Of a stretch of DNA of 64,000 nucleotides, positions 25,517-34,526 are shown one piece after another. The stretch comes from Pectobacterium wasabiae CFBP 3304 (GTDB lineage Bacteria > Pseudomonadota > Gammaproteobacteria > Enterobacterales > Enterobacteriaceae). The notes under the pieces are model-generated. The model searched no databases. It saw nothing but the letters and a program-made list of their open reading frames with translations, and had not been told where the DNA came from. A program made the translations under genes and the position numbers. Where the stretch lies: positions 4,402,001 through 4,466,000 of the forward strand of contig NZ_CP015750.1 of NCBI RefSeq assembly GCF_001742185.1, written 5' to 3'. Within the stretch, counting starts at the first letter, position 1, and each line of letters opens with the position of its first letter.

Positions 25517-25529
25517 ATGTCATAGTCAT

Positions 25530-25557
25530 ACCGCCCGATCTGAACGCATCGGGCGGT
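25530..25557. terminator. Terminator between convergent genes
   Basis: A perfect 10-bp stem, ACCGCCCGAT / ATCGGGCGGT, with an 8-base loop, followed by AATTTT on the plus strand. It lies between the hydroxyaspartate operon and the convergent marR-type gene. Confidence 0.75.
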
Positions 25558-25572
25558 AATTTTCGCAGCGAA

Positions 25573-26118
25573 TTAGTTTGTCTCTTTAGGTACAGCACGC
25601 CCAGCGTGACTTTCCAACGCTCGCAACAGCGTGGCGAGATTGGCATCCAGTGCAGCCAGCACATCCGCAGGTAGCGCAGATAGCACCTGCCGCTCGTTCT
25701 CAATATGCGCTTCGACGGCGCGATTAATCAGCTCAAGCCCCGTGCGGGTCAGTTGCACAAGCGTACTACGTGCATCCTGTTCATTCTGCACACGTTCGAT
25801 AAATTCCCGGGTTTCAAGGCGCTTGAGCCGGTGGGTCATCGTTCCTGACGTTACCATCAGCGTGGAGAAGAGTTCGGTCGGACTAAGGCAATGCGGTGCA
25901 CCTGCACGTCGCAGCGTAGCCAACATATCAAACTCCCAACTGCTCAGATCGAACCTAGAAAAGCAGGATTCCAGACGCTGATCCATGAGCACAGCACATC
26001 GTCTGAGGCGTCCAATCGGCCCCATCGGGCTGGCATCCAGATCGGGTCGCTCGCGCCGCCACTGTTCAAGGATGGCATCTACCGCATCGTAGTCACGCTC
26101 GCTGGTTTGACTTTTCAT
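25573..26118 (-). CDS. MarR-family transcription regulator
   Basis: A 181-residue winged-helix regulator. The domain runs from about 40 to 150: SSWEFDMLATLRRAG, LSPTELFSTLMVTSGTMTHRLKRLETREFIERV with the recognition helix, and the wing DARSTLVQLT. The N-terminal extension (about 35 residues) is seen in a subgroup next to EamA exporters. It is divergent from an EamA transporter gene with 62 bases between, where two CTTGA-type inverted repeats lie, so repression of both genes and induction by a small ligand are likely. Confidence 0.88.
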   Translation of the reverse strand: MKSQTSERDYDAVDAILEQWRRERPDLDASPMGPIGRLRRCAVLMDQRLESCFSRFDLSSWEFDMLATLRRAGAPHCLSPTELFSTLMVTSGTMTHRLKRLETREFIERVQNEQDARSTLVQLTRTGLELINRAVEAHIENERQVLSALPADVLAALDANLATLLRALESHAGRAVPKETN

Positions 26119-26122
26119 TTAT

Positions 26123-26172
26123 CTTGACTTCAAGCTAATTGATCAACACTATCATAGTATCTTGAATTAAAG
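26123..26172. promoter_or_regulatory. Paired MarR-type operators
   Basis: CTTGA-CT-TCAAG (26123-26134) is a perfect inverted repeat. CTTGA-AT-TAAAG (26161-26172) is the same pattern with one mismatch. They lie 38 bases apart between the divergent regulator and exporter genes and flank the exporter promoter area (TAGTAT at 26155-26160). Confidence 0.6.
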
Positions 26173-26180
26173 GTAAAGTC

Positions 26181-27053
26181 ATGAATACTCCATCCTCACC
26201 ACACTATTGGCGTGACGTCATACTCACGGCATTGGCCCCCGCGATTTGGGGCTCCACTTATATTATTACAACGGAATTTCTGCCACCAGACCGGCCCTTC
26301 ACCGCAGCACTTATCCGCGTACTGCCTGCGGGCCTGCTGCTACTTTTATTCACCCGTCGCTTTCCCGCCCGGCAAGACTGGTGGCGTGTAGTCGTACTCA
26401 GCGCCCTGAATATCGGGGTTTTTCAAGCGCTGCTGTTTGTTGCTGCTTATCGTTTACCGGGTGGATTGGCTGCGGTACTGAGCGCGATCCAGCCACTGTT
26501 GATCATGGTATTAGTCTGGGCCGTGGATCATCGAACGCCCAGACAGGCCACGCTGTGGTCGGCGGTCATCGGCGTGATTGGCATGGCCACGTTGCTGCTG
26601 TCGCCACAGACGACATTTGAACCGGTGGGGATCGCCGCCGCGCTGTTGGGTGCGATGTGCATGGCGATGGGCGTCTGGCTGACGCGTCGCTGGCAGCTTG
26701 ATCTGCCCGTGCTACCGCTTACTGGCTGGCAACTCTTCATCGGCGGATTAATGCTGGCGCCCGTTGCGTGGCTAGCAGATGCCCCGCTGCCTGCGTTGAC
26801 TCTATCGCAGTGGGCTGCCTACGCCTATCTCTGTCTTGCGGGTGCCGTGCTCGCTTATGGGCTCTGGTTTCGTGGCGTGACGCGCCTGCCGACCGTTGCC
26901 GTTGCATCATTGGGGTTATTGAGCCCGCTGACTGCCGTGGTGCTAGGTTGGGCGTTGCTTTCCCAGTCGATAACTGGCACGGCGTTCTTAGGTTTGGCTA
27001 TCGTGCTCGCCAGCGTCTTCGCCGTGCAATGGACGACTTCACGAAGTAAATAA
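26181..27053 (+). CDS. EamA/DMT-family exporter
   Basis: A 290-residue inner-membrane protein with ten predicted membrane segments and two EamA repeats. It starts APAIWGSTYIITTEFLPPDRPFTAALIRVLPAG, the classic first-repeat pattern, with the second repeat from about 150. The family exports amino acids, metabolites or toxic compounds; the substrate cannot be read. It is divergent from a MarR regulator and ends before a bidirectional terminator shared with narI. Confidence 0.88.
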   Translation: MNTPSSPHYWRDVILTALAPAIWGSTYIITTEFLPPDRPFTAALIRVLPAGLLLLLFTRRFPARQDWWRVVVLSALNIGVFQALLFVAAYRLPGGLAAVLSAIQPLLIMVLVWAVDHRTPRQATLWSAVIGVIGMATLLLSPQTTFEPVGIAAALLGAMCMAMGVWLTRRWQLDLPVLPLTGWQLFIGGLMLAPVAWLADAPLPALTLSQWAAYAYLCLAGAVLAYGLWFRGVTRLPTVAVASLGLLSPLTAVVLGWALLSQSITGTAFLGLAIVLASVFAVQWTTSRSK

Positions 27054-27111
27054 TCAACTGAACTGCCGATAGTGAGTACTGTTGGCGGGGAAAGAGGAAA
27101 AGGAAGGAGTT

Positions 27112-27144
27112 AAAACGGCGGTGTTATCATAACACCGCCGTTTT
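27112..27144. terminator. Bidirectional terminator (exporter / narGHJI)
   Basis: AAAACGGCGGTGTTAT-C-ATAACACCGCCGTTTT: a perfect stem with flanking A- and T-runs, so it terminates in both directions. It sits between the plus-strand exporter and the end of narI. Confidence 0.9.
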
Positions 27145-27153
27145 CTATAATGC

Positions 27154-27843
27154 CTAGCGACGGTTACGCACGAGCTGGTAGCGACGGGTCAGGTACTCGA
27201 CCGGCGCGCTCCAGATGTGAACCAAACGGCAGAATGGGAACAGAACGAACAGCGTCAGACCCAACACGATGTGCAGTTTGAAGATCAGCGCGACCCCCAC
27301 CAGATGTGCAGACGCACCACCCTGGAAGTACGCTATGCTCTGTGCCCAACCGACCAACTTCAGCATTTCACTGCCATCCATATGCTGTGCAGAGAACGGG
27401 ATGGTCAGTACACCCAAACCAGCCTGAATCACCAGCAAGGACAGAATGAGAATGTCGCCAACGCTGGAGGTCGCACGAATACGCGGGTTAGTCAGACGGC
27501 GCTTTAACAGCAGCGCACCACCGACAAACGTCAACAAGCCAGCCGCACCACCGCCGAACATCGCCATTTTCTGTTTTATTTCCATTGGCAAGAAGGCTTC
27601 GTACATCCAGTGCGGCGTCAGCATCCCAAGGAAATGCCCGGCAAATACGCCCAGAATTCCCAGGTGGAACAGGTTAGACGCCAGACGCATCCCTTTCTTG
27701 TCCAGCATTTGGCTCGAACCCGCACGCCAACTGTATTGGCCGTAGTCATAACGCAGCCAACTGCCGATCAGGAAAATAGCCATCGCCAGATAAGGATAGA
27801 TGTCAAAAAAGAACACATTGAAATAGTTCGTGAAAGCACTCAT
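27154..27843 (-). CDS. narI: Respiratory nitrate reductase, gamma subunit (cytochrome b)
   Basis: A 229-residue inner-membrane cytochrome b with five membrane helices that anchors NarGH and oxidises quinol. Helix-borne His ligands for two hemes are visible ([17 protein letters not shown] in the first pair; [18 protein letters not shown] in the last). Length agrees with other NarI proteins. Its ATG overlaps the narJ stop by one base. It is the last gene of narGHJI, followed by the bidirectional terminator. Confidence 0.95.
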   Translation of the reverse strand: MSAFTNYFNVFFFDIYPYLAMAIFLIGSWLRYDYGQYSWRAGSSQMLDKKGMRLASNLFHLGILGVFAGHFLGMLTPHWMYEAFLPMEIKQKMAMFGGGAAGLLTFVGGALLLKRRLTNPRIRATSSVGDILILSLLVIQAGLGVLTIPFSAQHMDGSEMLKLVGWAQSIAYFQGGASAHLVGVALIFKLHIVLGLTLFVLFPFCRLVHIWSAPVEYLTRRYQLVRNRR

Positions 27844-28562
27844 TAACGTTGCCCCCCCGCCGATGTAGCGTCAAGATTCAGATATTGCGGCACCACCGCG
27901 CCAGCAAAGCGGCGTTGGTGTTGCGTTTGTTGGGCCGATGCGCAGCCTTCTTCGCCGAGGAACTTAATCTGTTCCTCTTCCCACACGGCATCCAACGCCT
28001 GCGGCGTGTCGTCACGCGCTTCGTCAGCCACCGAATGCGTGACGTCGTCACTTTGCAGGTCGCTGCCTGAAAGTTGAAGCAAGAGATCGAACAGTACGGC
28101 ATAGCTGCTGTCACGCTGCTGCAAACGCGCACCAATCAACGCCAGAATCGGCGCGATGTCGAGTAAACCCGCACGACTCTGCGCGGGTTCCAAACGAGAA
28201 AGGTACTCAAGATACAGCGGCAGGTAGTCCGGCAGCTCGCGGCAATCCAGCGCTAGTCCGGCATCTTGATATTGCTGCATGAGATCGACCATCGCCTGAC
28301 CACGGTCACGAGACTCACCGTGAACGTGCTCGAACAATAGCAACGACGTCGCCCGACCACGGTCAAACAGGCCGCTATACTCCGCCTGTTTGTCCAATAA
28401 GTCTTCCGCACACAACGTGTTAATAAACTGCATCAGTTGATGACTCTCACGTAGCGGTAAGGCATCAGCCTGCTCTACCGCTTCGATCAACTCAGCCCTA
28501 TTTTCCCACAGCTCGCTATCGGGATAGTCCAGCAGGCGGGCAATAATCCGCAGGCTAATCAT
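27843..28562 (-). CDS. narJ: Nitrate reductase assembly chaperone
   Basis: A 239-residue TorD-like, all-helical chaperone needed for molybdenum cofactor insertion into NarG; not part of the final enzyme. The N-terminus ([24 protein letters not shown]) and [31 protein letters not shown] are family hallmarks. It overlaps narH by 8 bases and narI by one, as expected for a coupled operon. Confidence 0.94.
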   Translation of the reverse strand: MISLRIIARLLDYPDSELWENRAELIEAVEQADALPLRESHQLMQFINTLCAEDLLDKQAEYSGLFDRGRATSLLLFEHVHGESRDRGQAMVDLMQQYQDAGLALDCRELPDYLPLYLEYLSRLEPAQSRAGLLDIAPILALIGARLQQRDSSYAVLFDLLLQLSGSDLQSDDVTHSVADEARDDTPQALDAVWEEEQIKFLGEEGCASAQQTQHQRRFAGAVVPQYLNLDATSAGGQR

Positions 28563-30120
28563 GGTTAGTCTCCTGCATGATTTTGCTGTTCATATCACGC
28601 GTTTTGTTGCTGACATCGATGGCATCAATACGCTTGCTGTTGAACAGGTTGAATTTGGTATCGCTGCCGTGGCAGCCATCGCCAAAGCTGAAGCCACAGC
28701 CTTTGCTTTCAGGGAAAGCTTCACGCGCCAGCTCACGATGGCTTGACGGGATCACGAAACGATCTTCGTAGTTAGCAATCGCCAGATAGCGGTACATTTC
28801 CTGCGCCTGTGCTTCTGTCAGCCCAACCTGTTCCAGCGCGCTGGTATCGATCTTGCCTTCTACCGTTTCCGCGCGTTTGTAGTGACGCATCGCCAGCATA
28901 CGTTTCAGTGCCAGCAAGACGGGCTCGGTATCCCCTGCTGTCAGCAGGTTCGCCAGGTACTGCACCGGAATACGTAGGCTTTCGACGTCCGGCAGTACGC
29001 CGGTGTGGGCCAGTTGACCCGCATCCGCCGCAGACTGAATCGGTGACAACGGCGGTACATACCACACCATCGGCAGCGTGCGATATTCTGGGTGCAGCGG
29101 CAGCGCCAGCTTCCAGTCCATCGCCATTTTGTAAACCGGTGACTTCTGTGCTGCTTCAATCACGCTGTTTGGGATACCGTCTTTCAGTGCTTGCTCAATG
29201 ACTTTAGGGTCATGCGGGTCAAGGAACACATCCAACTGGCTCTGGTACAGATCTTTCTCGTTTTCCACAGAAGCGGCTTGTTCGATGCGATCGGCATCAT
29301 AGAGCAGCACGCCCAGATAGCGGATACGTCCGACGCAGGTTTCTGAACACAGCGTTGGCTGACCGCTTTCAATACGCGGGTAGCAGAAAATACATTTTTC
29401 TGATTTGCCGCTCTTCCAGTTGAAGTAGATTTTTTTGTACGGGCAGCCGGTCAAGCACATACGCCAGCCGCGGCACTTGTCCTGATCGATCAGGACGATA
29501 CCGTCTTCGCCACGTTTATAGATCGCGCCGCTCGGACAGGTCGCCACGCACGCCGGGTTCAGGCAGTGCTCACACAAACGCGGCAAATACATCATGAACG
29601 TGTTTTCGAACTGGCCGTACATCTCTTTCTGCATATGCTCAAAGTTTTTATCTTTGGCGCGCACGCTAAATTCACCACCCAGATCGTCTTCCCAGTTCGG
29701 CCCCATCTCGATTTTCTTCATCCGCTGACCGGTAATCAGCGAGCGCGGACGGGCGACAGGCTGATGCTTACCTTCCGGTGCTTTACGCAGGTTCTGATAG
29801 TCGTAGTCGAACGGTTCATAGTAATCGTCGATTTCTGGCACATCAGGGTTAGCAAAAATTTTGGACAGCACGCTGATACGGTTACCCATCCGCGGTTCAA
29901 GCTTGCCGCTGATTTTACGGATCCAGCCGCCCTTCCACTTTTCCTGATCTTCCCAGGCATGGGGATAGCCCACGCCCGGTTTGGTTTCGACGTTGTTGAA
30001 CCAGGCGTATTCCATCCCTTCACGGCTGGTCCAGACATTTTTACAGCTAACGGAGCAGGTGTGACAGCCGATGCATTTGTCCAGATTCAGCACCATGCCC
30101 ACTTGTGAACGAATTTTCAT
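28555..30120 (-). CDS. narH: Respiratory nitrate reductase, beta subunit (Fe-S)
   Basis: A 521-residue cytoplasm-facing electron-transfer subunit. Four Cys clusters bind [4Fe-4S]/[3Fe-4S] centres: CIGCHTCSVSCKNVW near the N-terminus, then CEHCLNPACVATCPSGA, CRGWRMCLTGCPYKK (the Trp replacing a Cys marks the 3Fe cluster) and CIFCYPRIESGQPTLC. Length is close to that of E. coli NarH (512). Its ATG overlaps the narG stop (TGATG). Confidence 0.96.
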   Translation of the reverse strand: MKIRSQVGMVLNLDKCIGCHTCSVSCKNVWTSREGMEYAWFNNVETKPGVGYPHAWEDQEKWKGGWIRKISGKLEPRMGNRISVLSKIFANPDVPEIDDYYEPFDYDYQNLRKAPEGKHQPVARPRSLITGQRMKKIEMGPNWEDDLGGEFSVRAKDKNFEHMQKEMYGQFENTFMMYLPRLCEHCLNPACVATCPSGAIYKRGEDGIVLIDQDKCRGWRMCLTGCPYKKIYFNWKSGKSEKCIFCYPRIESGQPTLCSETCVGRIRYLGVLLYDADRIEQAASVENEKDLYQSQLDVFLDPHDPKVIEQALKDGIPNSVIEAAQKSPVYKMAMDWKLALPLHPEYRTLPMVWYVPPLSPIQSAADAGQLAHTGVLPDVESLRIPVQYLANLLTAGDTEPVLLALKRMLAMRHYKRAETVEGKIDTSALEQVGLTEAQAQEMYRYLAIANYEDRFVIPSSHRELAREAFPESKGCGFSFGDGCHGSDTKFNLFNSKRIDAIDVSNKTRDMNSKIMQETNHD

Positions 30121-33100
30121 CAGGCTTTCTCCTGCTGTACCGCTTTCTGAACATAATCCTGGCCTTCATCATCCAGCCAGTCGATGCGTTTCATTTTACG
30201 AACCACGACGAACTCATCACGGTTTGACCCAACGGTGCCGTAGTAGTTAAAGCCATAAGCCAGTTGGGCATAGCCACCAATCATATGGGTCGGTTTCGGC
30301 GTGATGCGGGTCACCGAGTTGTGAATACCGCCGCGCTGTTGGGTGATTTCCGATCCCGGCAGGTTAATAATGCGTTCCTGCGCGTGATACATCATCGTCA
30401 TTCCCGCTGGCACACGCTGGCTCACCACTGCACGCGCCGTCAGCGCCCCGTTGGCGTTGAACGCTTCTATCCAGTCGTTATCCGCAATACCCAAATCTCT
30501 GGCATCGTCTTCGCTCAGCCAGATAATCGGGCCACCACGACCCAGCGTCAGCATCAACAAGTTGTCGCTGTACGTGGAGTGAATACCCCATTTCTGGTGC
30601 GGCGTCAGGAAGTTCAACGCTTTTTCCGGGTTGCCGTTAGGTTTCTGGTTCATCACGGGTGCGGCAGCACGGGTATCAACCGGCGGACGGTACACCAGCA
30701 GGCTTTCACCGAAAGCACGCATCCACTCATGGTCTTGATACAACTGTTGGCGACCGGACAGTGTACGCCACGGAATCAGCTCGTGAACGTTGGTATAACA
30801 GGCATTATAAGAGACGTGTTCATCTTCCAGACCAGACCAGGTCGGGCTGGAGATAATCTTGCGCGGCTGAGCCTGAATATCGCGGAAGCGAATTTTTTCG
30901 TCTTCTTTATTCAGCGCCAGATGCGAGTGATCGCGACCGGTAAATTTACTCAGCGCTTCCCACGCTTTCACCGCCACCTGACCGTTGGTTTCCGGGGCCA
31001 GAGACAGGATCACTTCTGCCGCATCGATCGCCGTTTCAATCTTCGGACGACCCGCCGCCGCACCGTCAGCTTTGGTGTAGTTCAGTTTTTTCAGGAAATC
31101 GACTTCGGTCTGCGTGTTCCAGCCGATACCTTTGCCTCCGTTACCCAGCTTGTCCAGCAACGGACCGAGCGAGGTGAAACGTTCGTACAGGTTCGGATAA
31201 TCGCGCTCCACCATCATCAGGTGTGGTGCCGTTTTGCCCGGAATCAGGTCGCATTCGCCTTTTTTCCAGTCATCCACGCCGAACGGCTGCGCCATTTCTG
31301 CCGGGGAGTCGTGTTGAATCGGCAAGGTAACTAGGTCGGTTTCCTGACCAAGATGCCCCTGACACACGCGGGAGAAGGTTTTCGCGATGCCTTTGTAAAT
31401 TTCCCAGTCGCTTTTGGAATCCCACGCAGGATCGACGGCCGCAGACAGCGGATGAATAAACGGATGCATATCCGAGGTATTCATATCGTCTTTTTCGTAC
31501 CAGGTTGCCGTTGGCAGTACGATGTCGGAGTACAGGCAGGTGCTGGACATACGGAAATCAAGCGTCACCACCAGATCTAACTTGCCTTCAACACCTTGAT
31601 CGCGCCACTCCACTTCTTCCGGCTTCACGCTGCCCGCCGTGCCCAGATCTTGTCCTTGAATACCGTGCTCCGTACCCAGCAGGTACTTCAGCATGTATTC
31701 GTGACCTTTACCGGAGGAACCCAGCAGGTTAGAACGCCAGATGAACAGGTTGCGTGGGTAGTTTTGTGGACTATCCGGCTGTTCAGCGGCAAATTTGATC
31801 TCGCCTGATTTCAGTGCAGCAACGGTATATTCCTGCGGCGTCACACCTGCAGCACGCGCTTTTTCTGCGATATCCAGCGGGTTAACGTTCAACTGCGGTG
31901 CAGATGGCAGCCAGCCCATGCGTTCAGCACGCACGTTGAAGTCAATCATACTGCCGCTAAAGCGAGATTTATCCGCCAGCGGTGACAGCAATTCCTGCGG
32001 TGTGACGGTTTCATAACGCCACTGGCTGGAATGGTTATAGAAGAACGACGTACTGTTCATGTGACGAGGCGGACGCTGCCAGTCCAGACCAAACGCCAGT
32101 GGCGTCCAACCGGTTTGCGGACGCAGTTTTTCTTGTCCGACATAGTGTGCCCAACCGCCACCGCTCTGACCAACACAACCGCAGAAAATCAGCATGTTGA
32201 TGATGCCGCGGTAGTTCATGTCCATGTGATACCAGTGGTTGATACCTGCACCCACGATGATCATGGAACGACCGTGCGTTTTATCGGCATTATCTGCGAA
32301 TTCACGCGCAATACGGATGATGTTCTGGCGGGAAACGCCCGTAATTTCTTCAGCCCAAGCAGGGCTGTATGCTTTCACATCGTCGTAATCACGTGCGCAG
32401 TTGTCGTCACCCAGACCGCGATCTAAACCGTAGTTTGCCATCGTCAGGTCATAAACACAGGCAACTAACGCTTCGCTACCGTCGGCCAGCGTCAAACGCT
32501 TCACTGGCAGTTTGTGTAGCAGAATTTCTTCTAGCGCAACGTTGTTGAAATGTTCGCTGACCGCGCCGCCAAAATACGGGAAGCCGACATCAACCACATC
32601 GTCGTGCGATCCCAGCAGGCTCAAGCGCAGTTTAACGTCTTCACCGCTCACGCCATCGCGCTGTTCCAGGTTCCATTTGCCCTGATCGCCCCAACGGTAG
32701 CCGATCGACCCTTGTGGTGCCGTCAGATTGCCGCTTTCATCGTCAATCGCGATGGTTTTCCACTGCGGATTGTTGTCATGACCGAGGTTGTCTACCAGAT
32801 CGGAGGCGCGCAGCATACGACCCGCCGCGTAGTAACCGTCTTCACGAGGCTCCAGCAGCACCAGCATCGGTAAGTCCGTGTATTGACGAACGTACTCGCT
32901 GAAATACTGGCTTGGCTTGTCGAGGTGGAACTCTTTCAGAATAACGTGGCCCATTGCCAGCGCCATTGCGCTGTCGGTGCCTTGTTTCGGGTTCAGCCAG
33001 TGATCGCACAGCTTGGCGATTTCAGCGTAGTCCGGCGTTACTGCAACGGTTTTGGTGCCTTTGTAGCGCACTTCGGTAAAGAAGTGGGCATCCGGTGTAC

Positions 33101-33881
33101 GGGTTTGCGGAACGTTAGAACCCCAGGCGATGATGTAAGAGGAGTTATACCAATCCGCAGATTCCGGTACGTCAGTCTGCTCACCCCAGGTCATCGGTGA
33201 CGCTGGCGGTAAGTCACAGTACCAGTCGTAGAAGCTCAGGCACACGCCGCCGAGCAGAGAGAGGTAACGCGCACCAGCCGCATAGGACACCATTGACATC
33301 GCAGGAATCGGTGAGAAACCAATAATGCGGTCAGGGCCATAGGTTTTGGCGGTGTAAACGTTAGAGGCAGCAATGAGTTCGTTGACTTCATTCCAGTCAG
33401 AACGCACGAAACCACCACGACCACGAATTTGTTTGTAGTATTTGGTTTTTTCGGGATCGTTGACAATGGATGCCCAGGCATCAACCGGATCGCTGTGCGT
33501 CAGTTTCGCTTCACGCCACAGTTTCATCAGGCGTTTACGCATCATCGGGTATTTCAGGCGGTTGGCGCTGTACAGATACCAGGAGTAGCTGGCACCGCGC
33601 GGGCAACCACGAGGCTCATGGTTAGGCAGGTCCGGACGGGTACGCGGATAGTCAGTCTGCTGTGTTTCCCACGTCACCAGACCGTTTTTCACATAAATCT
33701 TCCAGCTACATGAACCGGTGCAGTTTACCCCGTGGGTAGAACGCACGATTTTGTCATGCTGCCAGCGACTGCGATAGCCATCTTCCCAGTCACGATTGCT
33801 ATTAAGGGTCTGCCCGTGACCATCGGAAAACGGTTCGGCCAGTTGTTTGAAGTAACGTAACCGGTCAAGGAATTTGCTCAT
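30120..33881 (-). CDS. narG: Respiratory nitrate reductase, alpha (catalytic) subunit
   Basis: A 1253-residue molybdoenzyme (bis-MGD) that reduces nitrate to nitrite. The N-terminal FS0 cluster motif with a His ligand is seen (HGVNCTGSCSWKIYV), followed by the typical segment YPRTRPDLPNHEPRGCPRGAS. MSKFLDRLRYFKQ at ATG 33881 is the normal NarG start, with GGAG before it; the frame extends upstream but that part is not conserved. The first gene of narGHJI, behind an FNR box centred about 135 bases upstream of the start. Confidence 0.97.
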   Translation of the reverse strand: MSKFLDRLRYFKQLAEPFSDGHGQTLNSNRDWEDGYRSRWQHDKIVRSTHGVNCTGSCSWKIYVKNGLVTWETQQTDYPRTRPDLPNHEPRGCPRGASYSWYLYSANRLKYPMMRKRLMKLWREAKLTHSDPVDAWASIVNDPEKTKYYKQIRGRGGFVRSDWNEVNELIAASNVYTAKTYGPDRIIGFSPIPAMSMVSYAAGARYLSLLGGVCLSFYDWYCDLPPASPMTWGEQTDVPESADWYNSSYIIAWGSNVPQTRTPDAHFFTEVRYKGTKTVAVTPDYAEIAKLCDHWLNPKQGTDSAMALAMGHVILKEFHLDKPSQYFSEYVRQYTDLPMLVLLEPREDGYYAAGRMLRASDLVDNLGHDNNPQWKTIAIDDESGNLTAPQGSIGYRWGDQGKWNLEQRDGVSGEDVKLRLSLLGSHDDVVDVGFPYFGGAVSEHFNNVALEEILLHKLPVKRLTLADGSEALVACVYDLTMANYGLDRGLGDDNCARDYDDVKAYSPAWAEEITGVSRQNIIRIAREFADNADKTHGRSMIIVGAGINHWYHMDMNYRGIINMLIFCGCVGQSGGGWAHYVGQEKLRPQTGWTPLAFGLDWQRPPRHMNSTSFFYNHSSQWRYETVTPQELLSPLADKSRFSGSMIDFNVRAERMGWLPSAPQLNVNPLDIAEKARAAGVTPQEYTVAALKSGEIKFAAEQPDSPQNYPRNLFIWRSNLLGSSGKGHEYMLKYLLGTEHGIQGQDLGTAGSVKPEEVEWRDQGVEGKLDLVVTLDFRMSSTCLYSDIVLPTATWYEKDDMNTSDMHPFIHPLSAAVDPAWDSKSDWEIYKGIAKTFSRVCQGHLGQETDLVTLPIQHDSPAEMAQPFGVDDWKKGECDLIPGKTAPHLMMVERDYPNLYERFTSLGPLLDKLGNGGKGIGWNTQTEVDFLKKLNYTKADGAAAGRPKIETAIDAAEVILSLAPETNGQVAVKAWEALSKFTGRDHSHLALNKEDEKIRFRDIQAQPRKIISSPTWSGLEDEHVSYNACYTNVHELIPWRTLSGRQQLYQDHEWMRAFGESLLVYRPPVDTRAAAPVMNQKPNGNPEKALNFLTPHQKWGIHSTYSDNLLMLTLGRGGPIIWLSEDDARDLGIADNDWIEAFNANGALTARAVVSQRVPAGMTMMYHAQERIINLPGSEITQQRGGIHNSVTRITPKPTHMIGGYAQLAYGFNYYGTVGSNRDEFVVVRKMKRIDWLDDEGQDYVQKAVQQEKA

Positions 33882-34008
33882 CCGGACTCTCCTGCTGCGA
33901 AGCCTGTTGGCTCCTGTCGTTATGAAATGCTCGTAGCAGACATCTGTTTTTGCTGACGACACATCGCTCAAATTGGCGCTAGGGTATCCAGCAACCGCGC
34001 TGCCAAAC

Positions 34009-34022
34009 TTGATAACGATCAA
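34009..34022 (-). promoter_or_regulatory. FNR box, narG promoter
   Basis: TTGAT-AACG-ATCAA, a perfect FNR site. A TACCCT -10 element lies at 33981-33986 on the minus strand, placing the site at about -41.5 relative to a start near 33974, the class II arrangement of narG in E. coli. Confidence 0.85.
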
Positions 34023-34235
34023 GAGTGTCATTCCGAGAAAAACGGAGTATATCGCCAACTACCACCAAAGAATTATTATGAGAAAAACACACAATTAATT
34101 GATTTTAAAGGATAAAATTAAAACCATTAGGTTTGTGCTTATACTGAATTCATACACACGACTATTTAGAGGTAGTAGTCAAAAGATGACGAAAAATCGT
34201 GCAGATTCAGTGGAGGGGTAGCTGGATGCAGCGCG

Positions 34236-34263
34236 AAAAAAAACGCCTCCCCGAAAAAGGCGG
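34236..34263 (-). terminator. Rho-independent terminator downstream of narK
   Basis: On the minus strand CGCCT-N9-AGGCG is followed by eight Ts. It is about 265 bases past the narK stop, beyond a dispersed repeat, and before the narG promoter, so it would isolate narGHJI from narK transcription. Confidence 0.7.
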
Positions 34264-34315
34264 CGTCTTAGTCACTTGTTATGCAGACTCTGATAATACT
34301 CTCTGTCCTCATTTT

Positions 34316-34467
34316 TCTGGCGTAAAAAATTATGCTGAGGAGAGAGCGGGCTTAGGATGAGCCGCAGGGATGCGGCGAAAGCTTGCGCCACGGGGCGAGC
34401 GGCGTTTGAGCCGTGCCGGGCGCGAGCTACGGAGTAGCATGAAAATGACAGCATTAACCGCGCACGG
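34316..34467 (-). repeat. Dispersed intergenic repeat, copy 2
   Basis: Shorter copy of the repeat at 5714-5958, on the opposite strand. Shared blocks include the conserved end TCTGGCGTA-N5-AATTATGC, the stem-forming CGTAGC region and GTCATTT. It lies between narK and narG. Confidence 0.6.
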
Positions 34468-34509
34468 AACCCCCTCTTAGTCGACATAAAATGTGGCTAA
34501 GAGGGGGTT
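34468..34509. repeat. Perfect 13-bp inverted repeat after narK
   Basis: AACCCCCTCTTAG (34468-34480) and CTAAGAGGGGGTT (34497-34509) pair perfectly around a 16-base loop 18 bases after the narK stop. There is no T-run on either strand, so it may be an RNA stabiliser, a weak terminator or an end of the adjacent repeat. Confidence 0.6.
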
Positions 34510-34526
34510 GGGAGCCGGGTCAAGGC

